Source: an uncultured Bacteroidales bacterium (GTDB taxonomy: Bacteria > Bacteroidota > Bacteroidia > Bacteroidales > P3). From it: a DNA stretch of 64,000 nt. The notes under the pieces are model-generated. The model saw only the letters and a program-made list of their open reading frames with translations. It was not told where the DNA came from and made no database searches. The DNA is taken from positions 35,378 to 99,377 of the forward strand of contig CAJOFL010000001.1 in assembly GCA_905233895.1 (NCBI GenBank), given 5' to 3'. Below are positions 1-7,702 of the stretch, one piece after another. Within the stretch, counting starts at the first letter, position 1. Each line of letters opens with the position of its first letter. The translations under genes and the position numbers were made by a program.

Positions 1-120
1 GGGTGCATCGTGAACCTTGCGCAGGTCAAGGATGCGAACGTCGTCGGCTTTCTTTTCTTCCAATGCCTGTGCGGCGAGGCGGGCCAGCACTTCTGATTCT
101 TTATTGTTGTTTCTTGTCAT
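1..120 (-). CDS. rsfS: Ribosome silencing factor RsfS (iojap family), N-terminal part
   Basis: The 40 visible residues begin MTRNNNKESEVLARLAAQAL and continue with the family's opening pattern, an amphipathic helix followed by KKADDVRILDLRKV. RsfS binds ribosomal protein uL14 and blocks subunit joining when nutrients are short. The reading frame runs off the left edge of the window, so roughly two thirds of the protein is missing. Its ATG overlaps the tsaE stop codon in an ATGA, so the two genes are co-translated. The identification rests on the N-terminus alone. Confidence 0.8.
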   Translation of the reverse strand, partial: MTRNNNKESEVLARLAAQALEEKKADDVRILDLRKVHDAP

Positions 121-539
121 TTGTCGATGATGTTAGCGCTTAAGTGTCGCTTTCCGTTGGTTTCGGTGATTTCCACCCTCACATAATGTTTTGGCAGGAG
201 ATCTTCGATTTTCTCTGTCCATTCGGTGAAACAGTAGTTGCCGCTGTAGAAATACTCCTCGTAGCCGATATCGTAGGCTTCGGCTTGCGATTTCATCCGG
301 TAGAAGTCGAAATGGTATACGGGGGCGTTGTGGCGGTCGGAGTATTCGTTCACTATGGCGAATGTCGGGCTGCAAACATTGTCTTCCACTCCAAGTTCGG
401 CGCACAACTCCTTGATTAGAGCTGTTTTTCCCACACCCATCTTACCGAAGAAGGCAAAGAAACGTTCGTCGGGGAAAGTGGACAGTAGGGTTTGTGCCAC
501 TTGTGGCAGTTGCTCGATATGGAGTATTTCGACGTTCAT
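117..539 (-). CDS. tsaE: tRNA threonylcarbamoyladenosine biosynthesis ATPase TsaE
   Basis: TsaE is the P-loop ATPase that drives turnover of the TsaBD complex, which makes the t6A37 modification of ANN-decoding tRNAs. The 140 residues are normal for the family. Visible features are the Walker A motif GKMGVGKT at residues 32-39, the SPTF switch at 57-60, an HFDFYR segment near 76-81 and the FTEW segment near the C-terminus. It lies 6 bp after the DUF4293 gene and overlaps rsfS by 4 bp, so it belongs to a minus-strand operon. Confidence 0.93.
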   Translation of the reverse strand: MNVEILHIEQLPQVAQTLLSTFPDERFFAFFGKMGVGKTALIKELCAELGVEDNVCSPTFAIVNEYSDRHNAPVYHFDFYRMKSQAEAYDIGYEEYFYSGNYCFTEWTEKIEDLLPKHYVRVEITETNGKRHLSANIIDK

Positions 540-545
540 GTTTTT

Positions 546-1088
546 TTATCTTAATCTGTCGGCAGCACGTACTTTGGCTTCGTCTTTGCGGATGGCCCGT
601 TGTGCGAGGAAGAGGAAGAGGAGCGATGCGAGCGGGAGGTAGGCGCCGATATGCCAGGATACCGTCATATCGTTGAGGTGCATATAGTTTTTCACGGTGT
701 CGGCGTACTGGTCGACCGCCCAGAAGAACACCAAGAAGGCGTATGCAAGATTTAGCATAAAGCCCACCATAACCATTTTCACCTGACGTGTTCGACGGCT
801 GAAAAGGAAAATACTGAGGGTGGAAACAGCGATGGTCAGGCCGGCAAGCAAAATCAGCGGCCATGCCTTGAATCCGGAATCTTTTTGGCTGAAAGTGACT
901 ACCGGTTCAAGATTGGCTATCTCGTTGAGCATCTCAGGGTTGCTTTTTGCAATGAGGTCGAGCTGCGCCTCGGTCGTCTGGGGAAGTACGGGGTCTACGA
1001 GACTGTAGCTGGCCGTCGGGAAGAGGAAGCACAATGCCATACAGGCAGTAGCGAAGAGGAGCCACAGGGTTTGGATTCGTTGTATCAT
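546..1088 (-). CDS. DUF4293 family membrane protein
   Basis: This is a 180-residue integral membrane protein of a Bacteroidota family with no established function. Four hydrophobic segments are visible, near residues 7-27, 75-95, 103-124 and 145-165. A polar loop that is probably periplasmic lies between the first two, and the C-terminus is basic (RAIRKDEAKVRAADRLR). The start MIQRIQTLW is the usual start for this family. The ATG overlaps the stop of the DoxX-type gene (ATGA), and tsaE follows after 6 bp, so all are probably one transcript. No catalytic motif is seen. Confidence 0.82.
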   Translation of the reverse strand: MIQRIQTLWLLFATACMALCFLFPTASYSLVDPVLPQTTEAQLDLIAKSNPEMLNEIANLEPVVTFSQKDSGFKAWPLILLAGLTIAVSTLSIFLFSRRTRQVKMVMVGFMLNLAYAFLVFFWAVDQYADTVKNYMHLNDMTVSWHIGAYLPLASLLFLFLAQRAIRKDEAKVRAADRLR

Positions 1089-2218
1089 AGGTTGTTCTCG
1101 ATTTTCAGTTCTCTGATTTTTCTAGTCTTGTCGATGACGGTGGCATTCTTGACAAACATGAAGCCGGGATTGCCACGCATCATGGTTTCGATGGCGGTAG
1201 CGTCGGCGAAGAGATAGTCGAGACCGCTGATCTTGTTCTGGTAGAGCCAGAACTGAACCTCTTCGGGTAGAGCGGCGGTAAGCATCACTATCTGAATATC
1301 GTTCTCACGAGCGAGCGCAAGCGCCGCTGTGATATCACGAGCACCCTTTTCGTCGATGTCGTTCAGGTGATGTACGGTTATAATGATCAGTCCGTCTTCA
1401 GCGGGAAGTAGCTCGGTGGCGTGGTCGTTGCTCTCGAAGTCCATCATGGAGAATCCCGGAGCCATAATCTCGAACGGTTCGTCGCTGGTGGAGCTAATGA
1501 TCTCCCATTTCTCGAAATCTTTGTATTCTGCCGGAACCTCATCCCAATGGCCGTTAAGGTAGTCAACGGTCGTTTCTTCGCCAGTTGCGTTGTTCTTCAT
1601 CACCATGTGGTTCATCGCTTCACGCTCAACAATCATCTTGTTGCCAATCTTCCAGGGACGGAAGTCGATGATTGGTTCGTGTTTGATGTTGTAGATGGCG
1701 AATATGATCATTGCGGCGGTGGCGAATATGAAGATAAGACCATCGCGCTCGAAGCGGCGTTTGCGTCGCAGGTTGCGGGTGAGGACAATCCATACGGTCG
1801 GGATGTCGAGTGCTATGTTCTTCCAGAAGGTCTGCCAGTTGGTGAGCTTAACGGCGTCACCGAAGCAGCCACAGTCGGTTACCTTGTTGGTGATAGCGTC
1901 TATAAGCGTGGTGACTGTGAAAAAAAACATCATGGCGGCGAGGCCCCATGCGCTCAATCGGCGGTAGGCGTTTGTTATTAGCAGCATGCCGATGAGAAAC
2001 TCGGCACAGACGAGTCCCACCGAAAGAAATTCCGCCAGTGGGAGTGCCCATTCAAATGTGAGACCGCCGATGCTCCAAGCCGTCATGTATTCTTGCACCT
2101 TGAAGGTGGTACCCATTGGGTCGACCCCCTTCACAAACGATGAGAAAAGGAACACCAGTCCTACGACCCAGCGGGCCACTACGTTGAGAATGTAATTCTT
2201 TTTTGTGTCTTTTACCAT
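1085..2218 (-). CDS. DoxX/MauE-type membrane protein with C-terminal extracytoplasmic domain (BT_3928 family)
   Basis: This 377-residue protein has two parts. Residues about 10-150 form four to five membrane helices of the DoxX/MauE type, including the CGCFG motif (Cys116, Cys118) that recurs in MauE-like quinone/thiol redox partners. A further helix near 160-180 leads to a soluble C-terminal region of about 190 residues. That region has a thioredoxin-like pattern (GLIIITVHHLND, DIQIVMLTA, NPGFMFVKNATVI) but no CxxC. Bacteroidota members are named after BT_3928 and their biochemical role is unknown. DUF1599 lies 5 bp upstream. The other DoxX fusion in this window (6310-7185) keeps a CPYC motif. 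Confidence 0.83.
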   Translation of the reverse strand: MVKDTKKNYILNVVARWVVGLVFLFSSFVKGVDPMGTTFKVQEYMTAWSIGGLTFEWALPLAEFLSVGLVCAEFLIGMLLITNAYRRLSAWGLAAMMFFFTVTTLIDAITNKVTDCGCFGDAVKLTNWQTFWKNIALDIPTVWIVLTRNLRRKRRFERDGLIFIFATAAMIIFAIYNIKHEPIIDFRPWKIGNKMIVEREAMNHMVMKNNATGEETTVDYLNGHWDEVPAEYKDFEKWEIISSTSDEPFEIMAPGFSMMDFESNDHATELLPAEDGLIIITVHHLNDIDEKGARDITAALALARENDIQIVMLTAALPEEVQFWLYQNKISGLDYLFADATAIETMMRGNPGFMFVKNATVIDKTRKIRELKIENNL

Positions 2219-2223
2219 ATATT

Positions 2224-2772
2224 TCAGTTGCTGTTGTTTTCCGTGAGCCTTACAAGGCAGAAGAGGGAGTAGTTGATAATGTCCATATAACCACCCTCTA
2301 CGCCTTCGGATGCGATTGTTTTCCCATTATTGTCTTCTATTTGTTTTATGCGACGCAGTTTCATCAGTATGAGGTCGACCATCGAACTGACTCGCATTTG
2401 GCGCCACGCTTCACCATAGTCATGATTCTTGTCCATCATAAGGTCAAGGGTGCGGTTCAGGTGGTGGTTGTAAAGTTCCATAGACTTCTCAAGCGGTAGG
2501 TCGTTTCCGCTGGCATCTATGGGCAGTTTCTGCTGGATAAGGGCCATAACGGCATAGTTGACCATTGCTACGAATTCGTCGCGTATGTCGTCACCCACGC
2601 GGTTCTCGCCGCTCTCTTGGATGCTTCGAATGCGGTTGGCCTTGATGAATATCTGGTCGGTCAGCGACGGTAGCCGCATAACGCGCCAGGAGGTGCCGTA
2701 GTCGCGAGTCTTATTCTCGAACAGTGTGCGGCATACTGCAGCTTCGTTTAGTATCTCTTCCCGGGTGTTCAT
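2224..2772 (-). CDS. DUF1599 (nucleotide modification associated domain 1) protein
   Basis: The 182-residue soluble protein contains two copies of a motif of the form DYG-x-x-WR-x-MR-x-x-S-x-x-D-x-I-x-x-K-x-x-RI, at about residues 24-49 and 112-138. This is the DUF1599 pattern. The domain was named from its association with nucleotide-modification gene clusters, but the chromosomal Bacteroidota copy sits in housekeeping operons and its reaction is not established. It lies 2 bp after the coiled-coil gene's coding strand neighbour and 5 bp before the BT_3928-type gene. Function beyond the family name is unknown. Confidence 0.8.
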   Translation of the reverse strand: MNTREEILNEAAVCRTLFENKTRDYGTSWRVMRLPSLTDQIFIKANRIRSIQESGENRVGDDIRDEFVAMVNYAVMALIQQKLPIDASGNDLPLEKSMELYNHHLNRTLDLMMDKNHDYGEAWRQMRVSSMVDLILMKLRRIKQIEDNNGKTIASEGVEGGYMDIINYSLFCLVRLTENNSN

Positions 2773-2774
2773 GG

Positions 2775-4586
2775 TTATTTCAGTCCTATTACGAGACGGA
2801 TCTTTTCGATATCGTTCTCTCGCTTGAGCTTATTGTCGCTTTCAGCGGCAGTTGTGCTACGCATAGTTTTGATAAAGGCATCTTGCATCTCAATTATGTA
2901 GTCACATTGGCGGCTGTAGCGGCGAAGGTCTTCTGTATTGGTGATTTCCTCAACGCCGTTGTATGCCTTGCGGATTCGTTGATATGCCTTGTTGATATTG
3001 CGGTAGCGATTGTCTTTGCTGGTGATGAAGTTTTCGTTATCATCTATGACTTTGAGTTTAGCCAACGTTGATAAACACAGTTGTTGTATCTCTATATGCT
3101 CGTTGAGCATGTCGATGAAACTACGACCGCGTTCGTGGTTTGTAAACTGTGGCTTGAGATCCACCTGTCTTCGTAGCAGTCGGTAACCGTTGTAGAGTAT
3201 CCGGTCGTCCTTTTTGGCGTTGGTTAGGGTGTCTTCGTTACGTGCAATTATTTCGCGGAGCTTGATTACCTGCAGGTAGCATTGTTGTACGTTGCGAACC
3301 TCTTCTAGTTCGTGCTCGTATTGCACAGCACCTTCTGCGTCCTTGAATTTGGGTATAGGTCGCAGGTTCCCTTCAATAATGCGATAGGCATCAACCACGT
3401 CGCGGAAACGGCTCTGCGTTCCACGTGTTATGGAGTCGCTTCGAGACGAGATGTCCTCCAATAATGAGTAGTCGTCAAGGTATATTTGCTGAGCTTCGAT
3501 GAATTCTTCAAGACTCTTGATGAAAAGAATGCTTTCGGCGTTGGTAGTGAATGAAGGAAGTTGATTGACAGTGGACAGAACTTCTCGATATGCGTTCACA
3601 ATATCGCGATATTTTTTTCCATATCGTGTTGCTATAGCCTCGTTGCCGGATGCAATTGTGGCGCGCAATTCAAGAGTCTGCAGGTATCGGGCCTGGATAG
3701 TCGTTATTGTGCGTAGCCGATTGACGTAATCCGAGTACTCTTTTACATCGGCGAATGAAACAGGAACCGAGGTGTGTTTGAATACCTTGGTGTAGCTTCG
3801 ATAAACGTCATTGTTGCCATTTTCGCACCTGACTTTCAGGATATTCTTGAAGTTCTCAATCTGGTTTGGAAGTGAGTTTTGTCCAAGGACGTTCTCCAAC
3901 ATATCGTTCTGGAAAGCGTTCAGTTCGTCGAGTTTGGCAATACCTTCGTTAGTCGCGTGGCTTGGGGAAAGATCGTATTTGTTGTAAACCATCAAGTAGG
4001 AATAGTAGAGGTCTTTCAACTCCTTCAGCTTAGTTTTGTTGCTGATTCCAGCCCCGTCGCAAGCGGTGATGATGGCTCGGTGGTGTAACTCGATATTCGA
4101 ACGTAGGTCGTCAGCGATACGGTCGCGCTCTTCCTGCTGGCGACGGGCTTCTTCAATGGCGCGTAGACGTGCCGCTTCCTTCTCTGCCTCGATGCGTTGC
4201 TGCTCCAATCTGCTATATTTGATACTCATACGGCCCATGAACTCAGCAAGTCTCCGCAGGCGGTACTCGTAAATTGGATAGTCAGCAAGAACGGTGGTGG
4301 AGTCAATCCAAATGATGCTGTCACGGAACTGGTAGTCGGTCTCTATTGATTTCAGGACGCTTTGGGCTTTGGTTCTTATTGAAACGCAAAGATTTGTCAG
4401 CGCTACGTAGTCCTGGGGCTGCTCGTTGAGGTACTGCATTGCGCGGGCTGTATCATCGACCCATGCGGTGTCAAGTCCATAGTTGCCCAATATGTCTTTG
4501 ACCGATAATACCGACGGTAGAACCGGTTTTTGTGCGTTCACCGCTAGTGGCAAGATTATCAGCAATGCAAGAACGAGACGTTTCAT
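2775..4586 (-). CDS. Secreted or periplasmic coiled-coil protein, function unknown
   Basis: I place the start at MKRLVLALLIILPL, which gives a clean signal peptide cleaved near NAQ. Longer in-frame starts would run into the PurF-like gene. The mature protein has about 585 residues and is almost wholly helical. It contains a long heptad-rich stretch (RIEAEKEAARLRAIEEARRQ) near residues 128-155. After that comes a repeated helical module of about 90 residues, with recurring segments such as LQTLELRATIASGNEAIA, LQVIKLREIIARNEDTLT and LSTLAKLKVIDDNENFIT, repeated at least three times. I recognise no named family. It lies between the PurF-like gene and DUF1599 on the same strand. A periplasmic scaffold is possible but unproven. 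Confidence 0.7.
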   Translation of the reverse strand: MKRLVLALLIILPLAVNAQKPVLPSVLSVKDILGNYGLDTAWVDDTARAMQYLNEQPQDYVALTNLCVSIRTKAQSVLKSIETDYQFRDSIIWIDSTTVLADYPIYEYRLRRLAEFMGRMSIKYSRLEQQRIEAEKEAARLRAIEEARRQQEERDRIADDLRSNIELHHRAIITACDGAGISNKTKLKELKDLYYSYLMVYNKYDLSPSHATNEGIAKLDELNAFQNDMLENVLGQNSLPNQIENFKNILKVRCENGNNDVYRSYTKVFKHTSVPVSFADVKEYSDYVNRLRTITTIQARYLQTLELRATIASGNEAIATRYGKKYRDIVNAYREVLSTVNQLPSFTTNAESILFIKSLEEFIEAQQIYLDDYSLLEDISSRSDSITRGTQSRFRDVVDAYRIIEGNLRPIPKFKDAEGAVQYEHELEEVRNVQQCYLQVIKLREIIARNEDTLTNAKKDDRILYNGYRLLRRQVDLKPQFTNHERGRSFIDMLNEHIEIQQLCLSTLAKLKVIDDNENFITSKDNRYRNINKAYQRIRKAYNGVEEITNTEDLRRYSRQCDYIIEMQDAFIKTMRSTTAAESDNKLKRENDIEKIRLVIGLK

Positions 4587-4629
4587 TGGATTGTATAGGG
4601 TGTCTTGGTGCAGTGGTTGTCGAATTGTT

Positions 4630-6039
4630 TTAGTCGCCGTATGACGATGCGTCGAAGCAATGGGTACAGATGCGCTCTTTTGGCAAACCAATAGCTTCGC
4701 ATATATCGTCGATGGTATTGAATTTCAGGGTGTCGACTCCGATATGACGGCGGATCACCTCCACCATCTTTGCATATTCGGGGGTTGAAGCGTTGTGGTA
4801 AGCTTCGAGGTTGCGCACGGTGCCACCTTCCAATTCTTCTATGACTCGACGTGTGATGAGCTCGCGATCGGTCTTGCTTTCACTGAAGTTCAGGAAAGTG
4901 CAGCCGTGAACCAGTGGCGGACAGCTGATACGTACATGCACTTTGCGGGCACCATAGTCGTAGAGCATCTTCACATTGTCGCGCAGCTGTGTGCCGCGAA
5001 CTATGGAGTCGTCGCAGAACACCACCTCCTTGCCTTCAAGCATAGCGCGGCTGGGGATAAGTTTCATCTTTGCCACCAAGAAACGGTCGGTTTGGGAAAC
5101 GGGCATAAACGAACGGCTCCAGGTGGGGGTGTATTTCAGCAATCCACGCTTGTAGGGTATCTTGCGGCCGTTGCTGTAACCAAGAGCCATACCGATACCA
5201 GAGTCAGGTATCGGGCTTACGAAGTCGGGTTCCACGTCGTCTCGTTCGCCCATAATACGGCCAAGGTTATAACGTACCTCTTCGGCGTTGATTCCTTCAT
5301 ATTCGGTGCAGGGATATCCGTAGTAAATCCACAGGAATGAACATATCTGCAACTTGTCTTCGGCCGAGCGAAGTGTTTTGATTCCGCCATCTATGGTAAT
5401 CTTCACTATCTCGCCTGGCCCGACAAAACGGCAGGTCTCAAAGCCCAGATTGACGTACGAGTGGCTCTCCGAAGCCAGCGCATAGTCGTTACCACGGCGG
5501 CCAATGACAATGGGGGTGCGGCCGTAACGGTCGCGGGCGGCAATGATACCGTCGGGGGTCAGTATCAGCATCGTGCAACTGCCCTTTACCTTGTTGTATA
5601 CGTTTTCAATGCCGTCAACGAAATCCTTGCCTTGCGAAATGAGCAATGCCACTAGTTCGGTGGGGTTGGTACGGCCGATGCTCAAGTCGGTAAACTGCTG
5701 GTGGCGTTCCAGACATTCTTGCTCGAGTTCGTTGATGTTGTTGATTTTGCTTACTGTAGCGATTGCGAAACGGCCCAGATGCGAGTTGACCATCACGGGT
5801 TGCGCCTCGGTATCGCTGATTACGCCAATGCCCACATTGCCCTTCATCTCGTCCAAATCTTTCGAGAATTTCGGGCGGAAATGCGAGTTTTGGATATTGT
5901 GGATGTTCTGGTGAGCCTGCGCACCGTCAAAGGTGGCCATGCCTGCACGCTTGGTGCCAAGATGTGAATGATAGTCCGTTCCGTAGAACAGGTCGGTGAT
6001 GCAGGGGCGCTCACTGACAACGCCAAAGAATCCGCTCAT
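4630..6039 (-). CDS. PurF-like amidophosphoribosyltransferase homologue lacking the catalytic cysteine
   Basis: The 469 residues follow the PurF layout: an N-terminal Ntn glutaminase domain and a C-terminal phosphoribosyltransferase domain with the PRPP loop VVFCDDSIVRGTQ near residues 338-350. Classical PurF makes 5-phosphoribosylamine from PRPP and glutamine, using an N-terminal Cys nucleophile (MCGI start). Here the start reads MSGFFGVVS, so Ser replaces Cys. The neighbouring glutaminase residues (HLGTKRAGMA) are partly kept. The C-terminus ends with CTHCFDASSYGD. The enzyme may use free ammonia, receive ammonia from another protein, or have another role. A TAnnTTTG box lies 82 bp upstream. 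The PRTase assignment is secure; the reaction is not. Confidence 0.85.
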   Translation of the reverse strand: MSGFFGVVSERPCITDLFYGTDYHSHLGTKRAGMATFDGAQAHQNIHNIQNSHFRPKFSKDLDEMKGNVGIGVISDTEAQPVMVNSHLGRFAIATVSKINNINELEQECLERHQQFTDLSIGRTNPTELVALLISQGKDFVDGIENVYNKVKGSCTMLILTPDGIIAARDRYGRTPIVIGRRGNDYALASESHSYVNLGFETCRFVGPGEIVKITIDGGIKTLRSAEDKLQICSFLWIYYGYPCTEYEGINAEEVRYNLGRIMGERDDVEPDFVSPIPDSGIGMALGYSNGRKIPYKRGLLKYTPTWSRSFMPVSQTDRFLVAKMKLIPSRAMLEGKEVVFCDDSIVRGTQLRDNVKMLYDYGARKVHVRISCPPLVHGCTFLNFSESKTDRELITRRVIEELEGGTVRNLEAYHNASTPEYAKMVEVIRRHIGVDTLKFNTIDDICEAIGLPKERICTHCFDASSYGD

Positions 6040-6120
6040 GTTGTTTTTTGTTTTTTAAGATTATAATTAATATATTGGTTTTATTATGCTTGCGTGGTTT
6101 TGCGAACAACAATAACTTTG

Positions 6121-6128
6121 CAAAGATA
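6121..6128 (-). promoter_or_regulatory. Promoter -7 box for the PurF-like gene
   Basis: Read on the minus strand this is TATCTTTG, a match to the Bacteroidota primary-sigma -7 consensus TAnnTTTG. It lies 82 bp upstream of the PurF-like start in a very AT-rich stretch. I could not place a convincing -33 TTTG box. Confidence 0.55.
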
Positions 6129-6252
6129 CAAAATTTTTTGCAAATAAATAAAAAAAAGACGCCCCGCAATAAAACATCCGCCGCACCGGTATTACCCATA
6201 TCCAACATCTTTGATTCCAAGGGTAATACAATCTCTAGGTTTTACTCACCCC

Positions 6253-6318
6253 TTGCACAACCTCAGCACAACCTATGTGGCACCGTATTAAGTCCGTGAT
6301 AAGTCCGTCCTATCGCCG
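6253..6318. repeat. Degenerate 11-bp tandem array, six units
   Basis: Six consecutive 11-mers can be read: TTGCACAACCT, CAGCACAACCT, ATGTGGCACCG, TATTAAGTCCG, TGATAAGTCCG, TCCTATCGCCG. The period is kept while the unit drifts from a CACAACC type to an AAGTCCG type. The last unit overlaps the final codons of the DoxX-thioredoxin gene. The unit TGATAAGTCCG is the core of the arrays at 11158 and, inverted, at 46337. The rest of the 6040-6309 spacer holds the PurF promoter and nothing else I can identify. Confidence 0.75.
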
Positions 6319-7185
6319 TAGTGCTCGGGTGATTTTCCGTTCGTTTATGTTGCGGTAGTGGAAGGTGGCGCTTACCGTACCCTCCTCAATCAGCAGCACC
6401 AGCGGGCTTGCGCCGCGGGTGGTCTCGAGGAAGAGACGGCTTCCAATGTCGCCAGGCTCTATGTAGATAATTGATTCTGTGGGCAGATGGTGTCGTGCCG
6501 CTATGTAGTCGAGTTTCTGTCGAGTCATGTGGCAGTAGGGGCATCCGGGGGTGACGAAGGCGATGATTTTATTGCTGTTGCGTGGTTCGAGGCTGTCCAG
6601 TTTCTCGTCGAGCACTTCGGCAAGCGCCTTTTCGTCGTAGATTTCGCCCGTGGCGCCGAACATCCAGTTGTCCGGTACCGACACCGCGAACGGCACTGCG
6701 AGTGCGGCAGCAGCTATTACGGCAGCTGCCCATCTGTGCCAACGTCGCCCTTCGGCGGATGCGGAGAGTCGTGTGCATAAGAGCGTGAGAACCAGTAGTA
6801 AGGCGTTCTTTAAGAGCGACACTGCAGGCGGCATGTCTGCCAGTTGTCCGAAACATTGGCACGAGTCTGTTCTGCCCACGAGTGCAGCAAAGCCCAGGAA
6901 GATGCTGAATGCTAGCAGTATCAATGCCACAAGGGTTAATGTCAGCCGTCTCAGCCAGCCTGTAAGCAGCAGTACGCCAAGTGCCAACTCGACCCCGATG
7001 CATATTCGCGCCACGAGGAACGAGAGGTTCAGCGATACGAAACCGTAGGAGAAGATGTATAGTTCAAACCGGTCGATCGACCAAAGTTTAGCTGCTGCCG
7101 ACGCGACAAATATCACCCCAAGCAATAGCCTAATAATCAGCCCTATCATGTGGCTGATACGGTCGCGACGAGGCGTGTTTTTCAT
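6310..7185 (-). CDS. DoxX/MauE-type membrane protein fused to a thioredoxin-like domain
   Basis: The 291-residue protein has four N-terminal membrane helices (about 14-34, 50-72, 82-104, 122-140) and a fifth near 152-170. The C-terminal thioredoxin-like domain (about 180-291) carries the redox motif CPYC at 215-218 (VTPGCPYCHM). The membrane part has a C-x-C-F-G pair (Cys109, Cys111), as in MauE-like proteins. Family knowledge suggests a membrane-embedded thiol carrier passing electrons to an extracytoplasmic disulfide protein. The next two genes encode small Cys-rich lipoproteins that could be substrates; this is inference. The 3' end lies in an 11-bp repeat array. Confidence 0.8.
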   Translation of the reverse strand: MKNTPRRDRISHMIGLIIRLLLGVIFVASAAAKLWSIDRFELYIFSYGFVSLNLSFLVARICIGVELALGVLLLTGWLRRLTLTLVALILLAFSIFLGFAALVGRTDSCQCFGQLADMPPAVSLLKNALLLVLTLLCTRLSASAEGRRWHRWAAAVIAAAALAVPFAVSVPDNWMFGATGEIYDEKALAEVLDEKLDSLEPRNSNKIIAFVTPGCPYCHMTRQKLDYIAARHHLPTESIIYIEPGDIGSRLFLETTRGASPLVLLIEEGTVSATFHYRNINERKITRALRR

Positions 7186-7188
7186 GGG

Positions 7189-7446
7189 TTATTTTTCGGC
7201 GTAATCGCGGCAGGAGACGGTGTGCATGTCAACCCGCTGTAGGGTCTGGCCATCTTCGGTGACGACCTTCTGCTCGAAGCCCATCTCGGTGATTGACTCG
7301 CATTTGAGGCTGTGGTCTACCACAAGCACCTTGAGGATGCCGTCGTCGGGCACGTCTGTGGTCATGCATTTGCACTGGCGCTCCTTGCCACATGAGCAGA
7401 GTGCGAGCGACACGAGGGCTGCCAAGGGTAACAGTTTCTTGGTCAT
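7189..7446 (-). CDS. Small Cys-rich lipoprotein
   Basis: The start is taken at MTKKLLPLAALVSLALCSCG, giving an 85-residue precursor. A longer in-frame start exists but overlaps the upstream gene and has a poor N-region. The lipobox is LCSC or ALC, and several cysteines follow (CKC, KCES, VSC). It resembles the next gene upstream in size, CxC motif and a middle segment of the form KVLVVDHSLKCES versus RIIKIEKGECTQL, so the two look like paralogues. The gene lies 3 bp upstream of the DoxX-thioredoxin fusion in the direction of transcription. The family is not recognised. Confidence 0.7.
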   Translation of the reverse strand: MTKKLLPLAALVSLALCSCGKERQCKCMTTDVPDDGILKVLVVDHSLKCESITEMGFEQKVVTEDGQTLQRVDMHTVSCRDYAEK

Positions 7447-7450
7447 GGTT

Positions 7451-7699
7451 TTAGTCGTTATAGATTGAATCAATCATGAACTCGTAGTCGGTGCAAATCA
7501 ATGAGTCGACCAACTGCTCGTCGAGTGGCGAGTGGTAGTTGAGATGGCTGAGCTGGGTGCATTCGCCCTTCTCGATTTTGATGATGCGCACCGTCGACGT
7601 GCCGCGCACCGAGCAGCGGCAGGTCTTCTGTTTCGAGCAGCCAGCGAGGGTGGCGAGGAGCACTGCGGCTGCGGTAAGTGCTATGATTTTGTGCTTCAT
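7451..7699 (-). CDS. Small Cys-rich lipoprotein, paralogue of the adjacent gene
   Basis: This 82-residue protein starts MKHKIIALTAAAVLLATLAG and has the lipobox LAGC followed by KQKTCRCSVRG. The CxC motif just after the lipid-anchor linker matches the neighbour at 7189-7446 (RQCKCMT). The pair lies between ftsK and the DoxX-thioredoxin gene with gaps of 3-4 bp, so it is probably co-transcribed with both. The paired cysteines and a thioredoxin-type neighbour suggest a redox or disulfide-linked surface role. No named domain was recognised. Confidence 0.72.
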   Translation of the reverse strand: MKHKIIALTAAAVLLATLAGCSKQKTCRCSVRGTSTVRIIKIEKGECTQLSHLNYHSPLDEQLVDSLICTDYEFMIDSIYND

Positions 7700-7702
7700 A
7701 GG

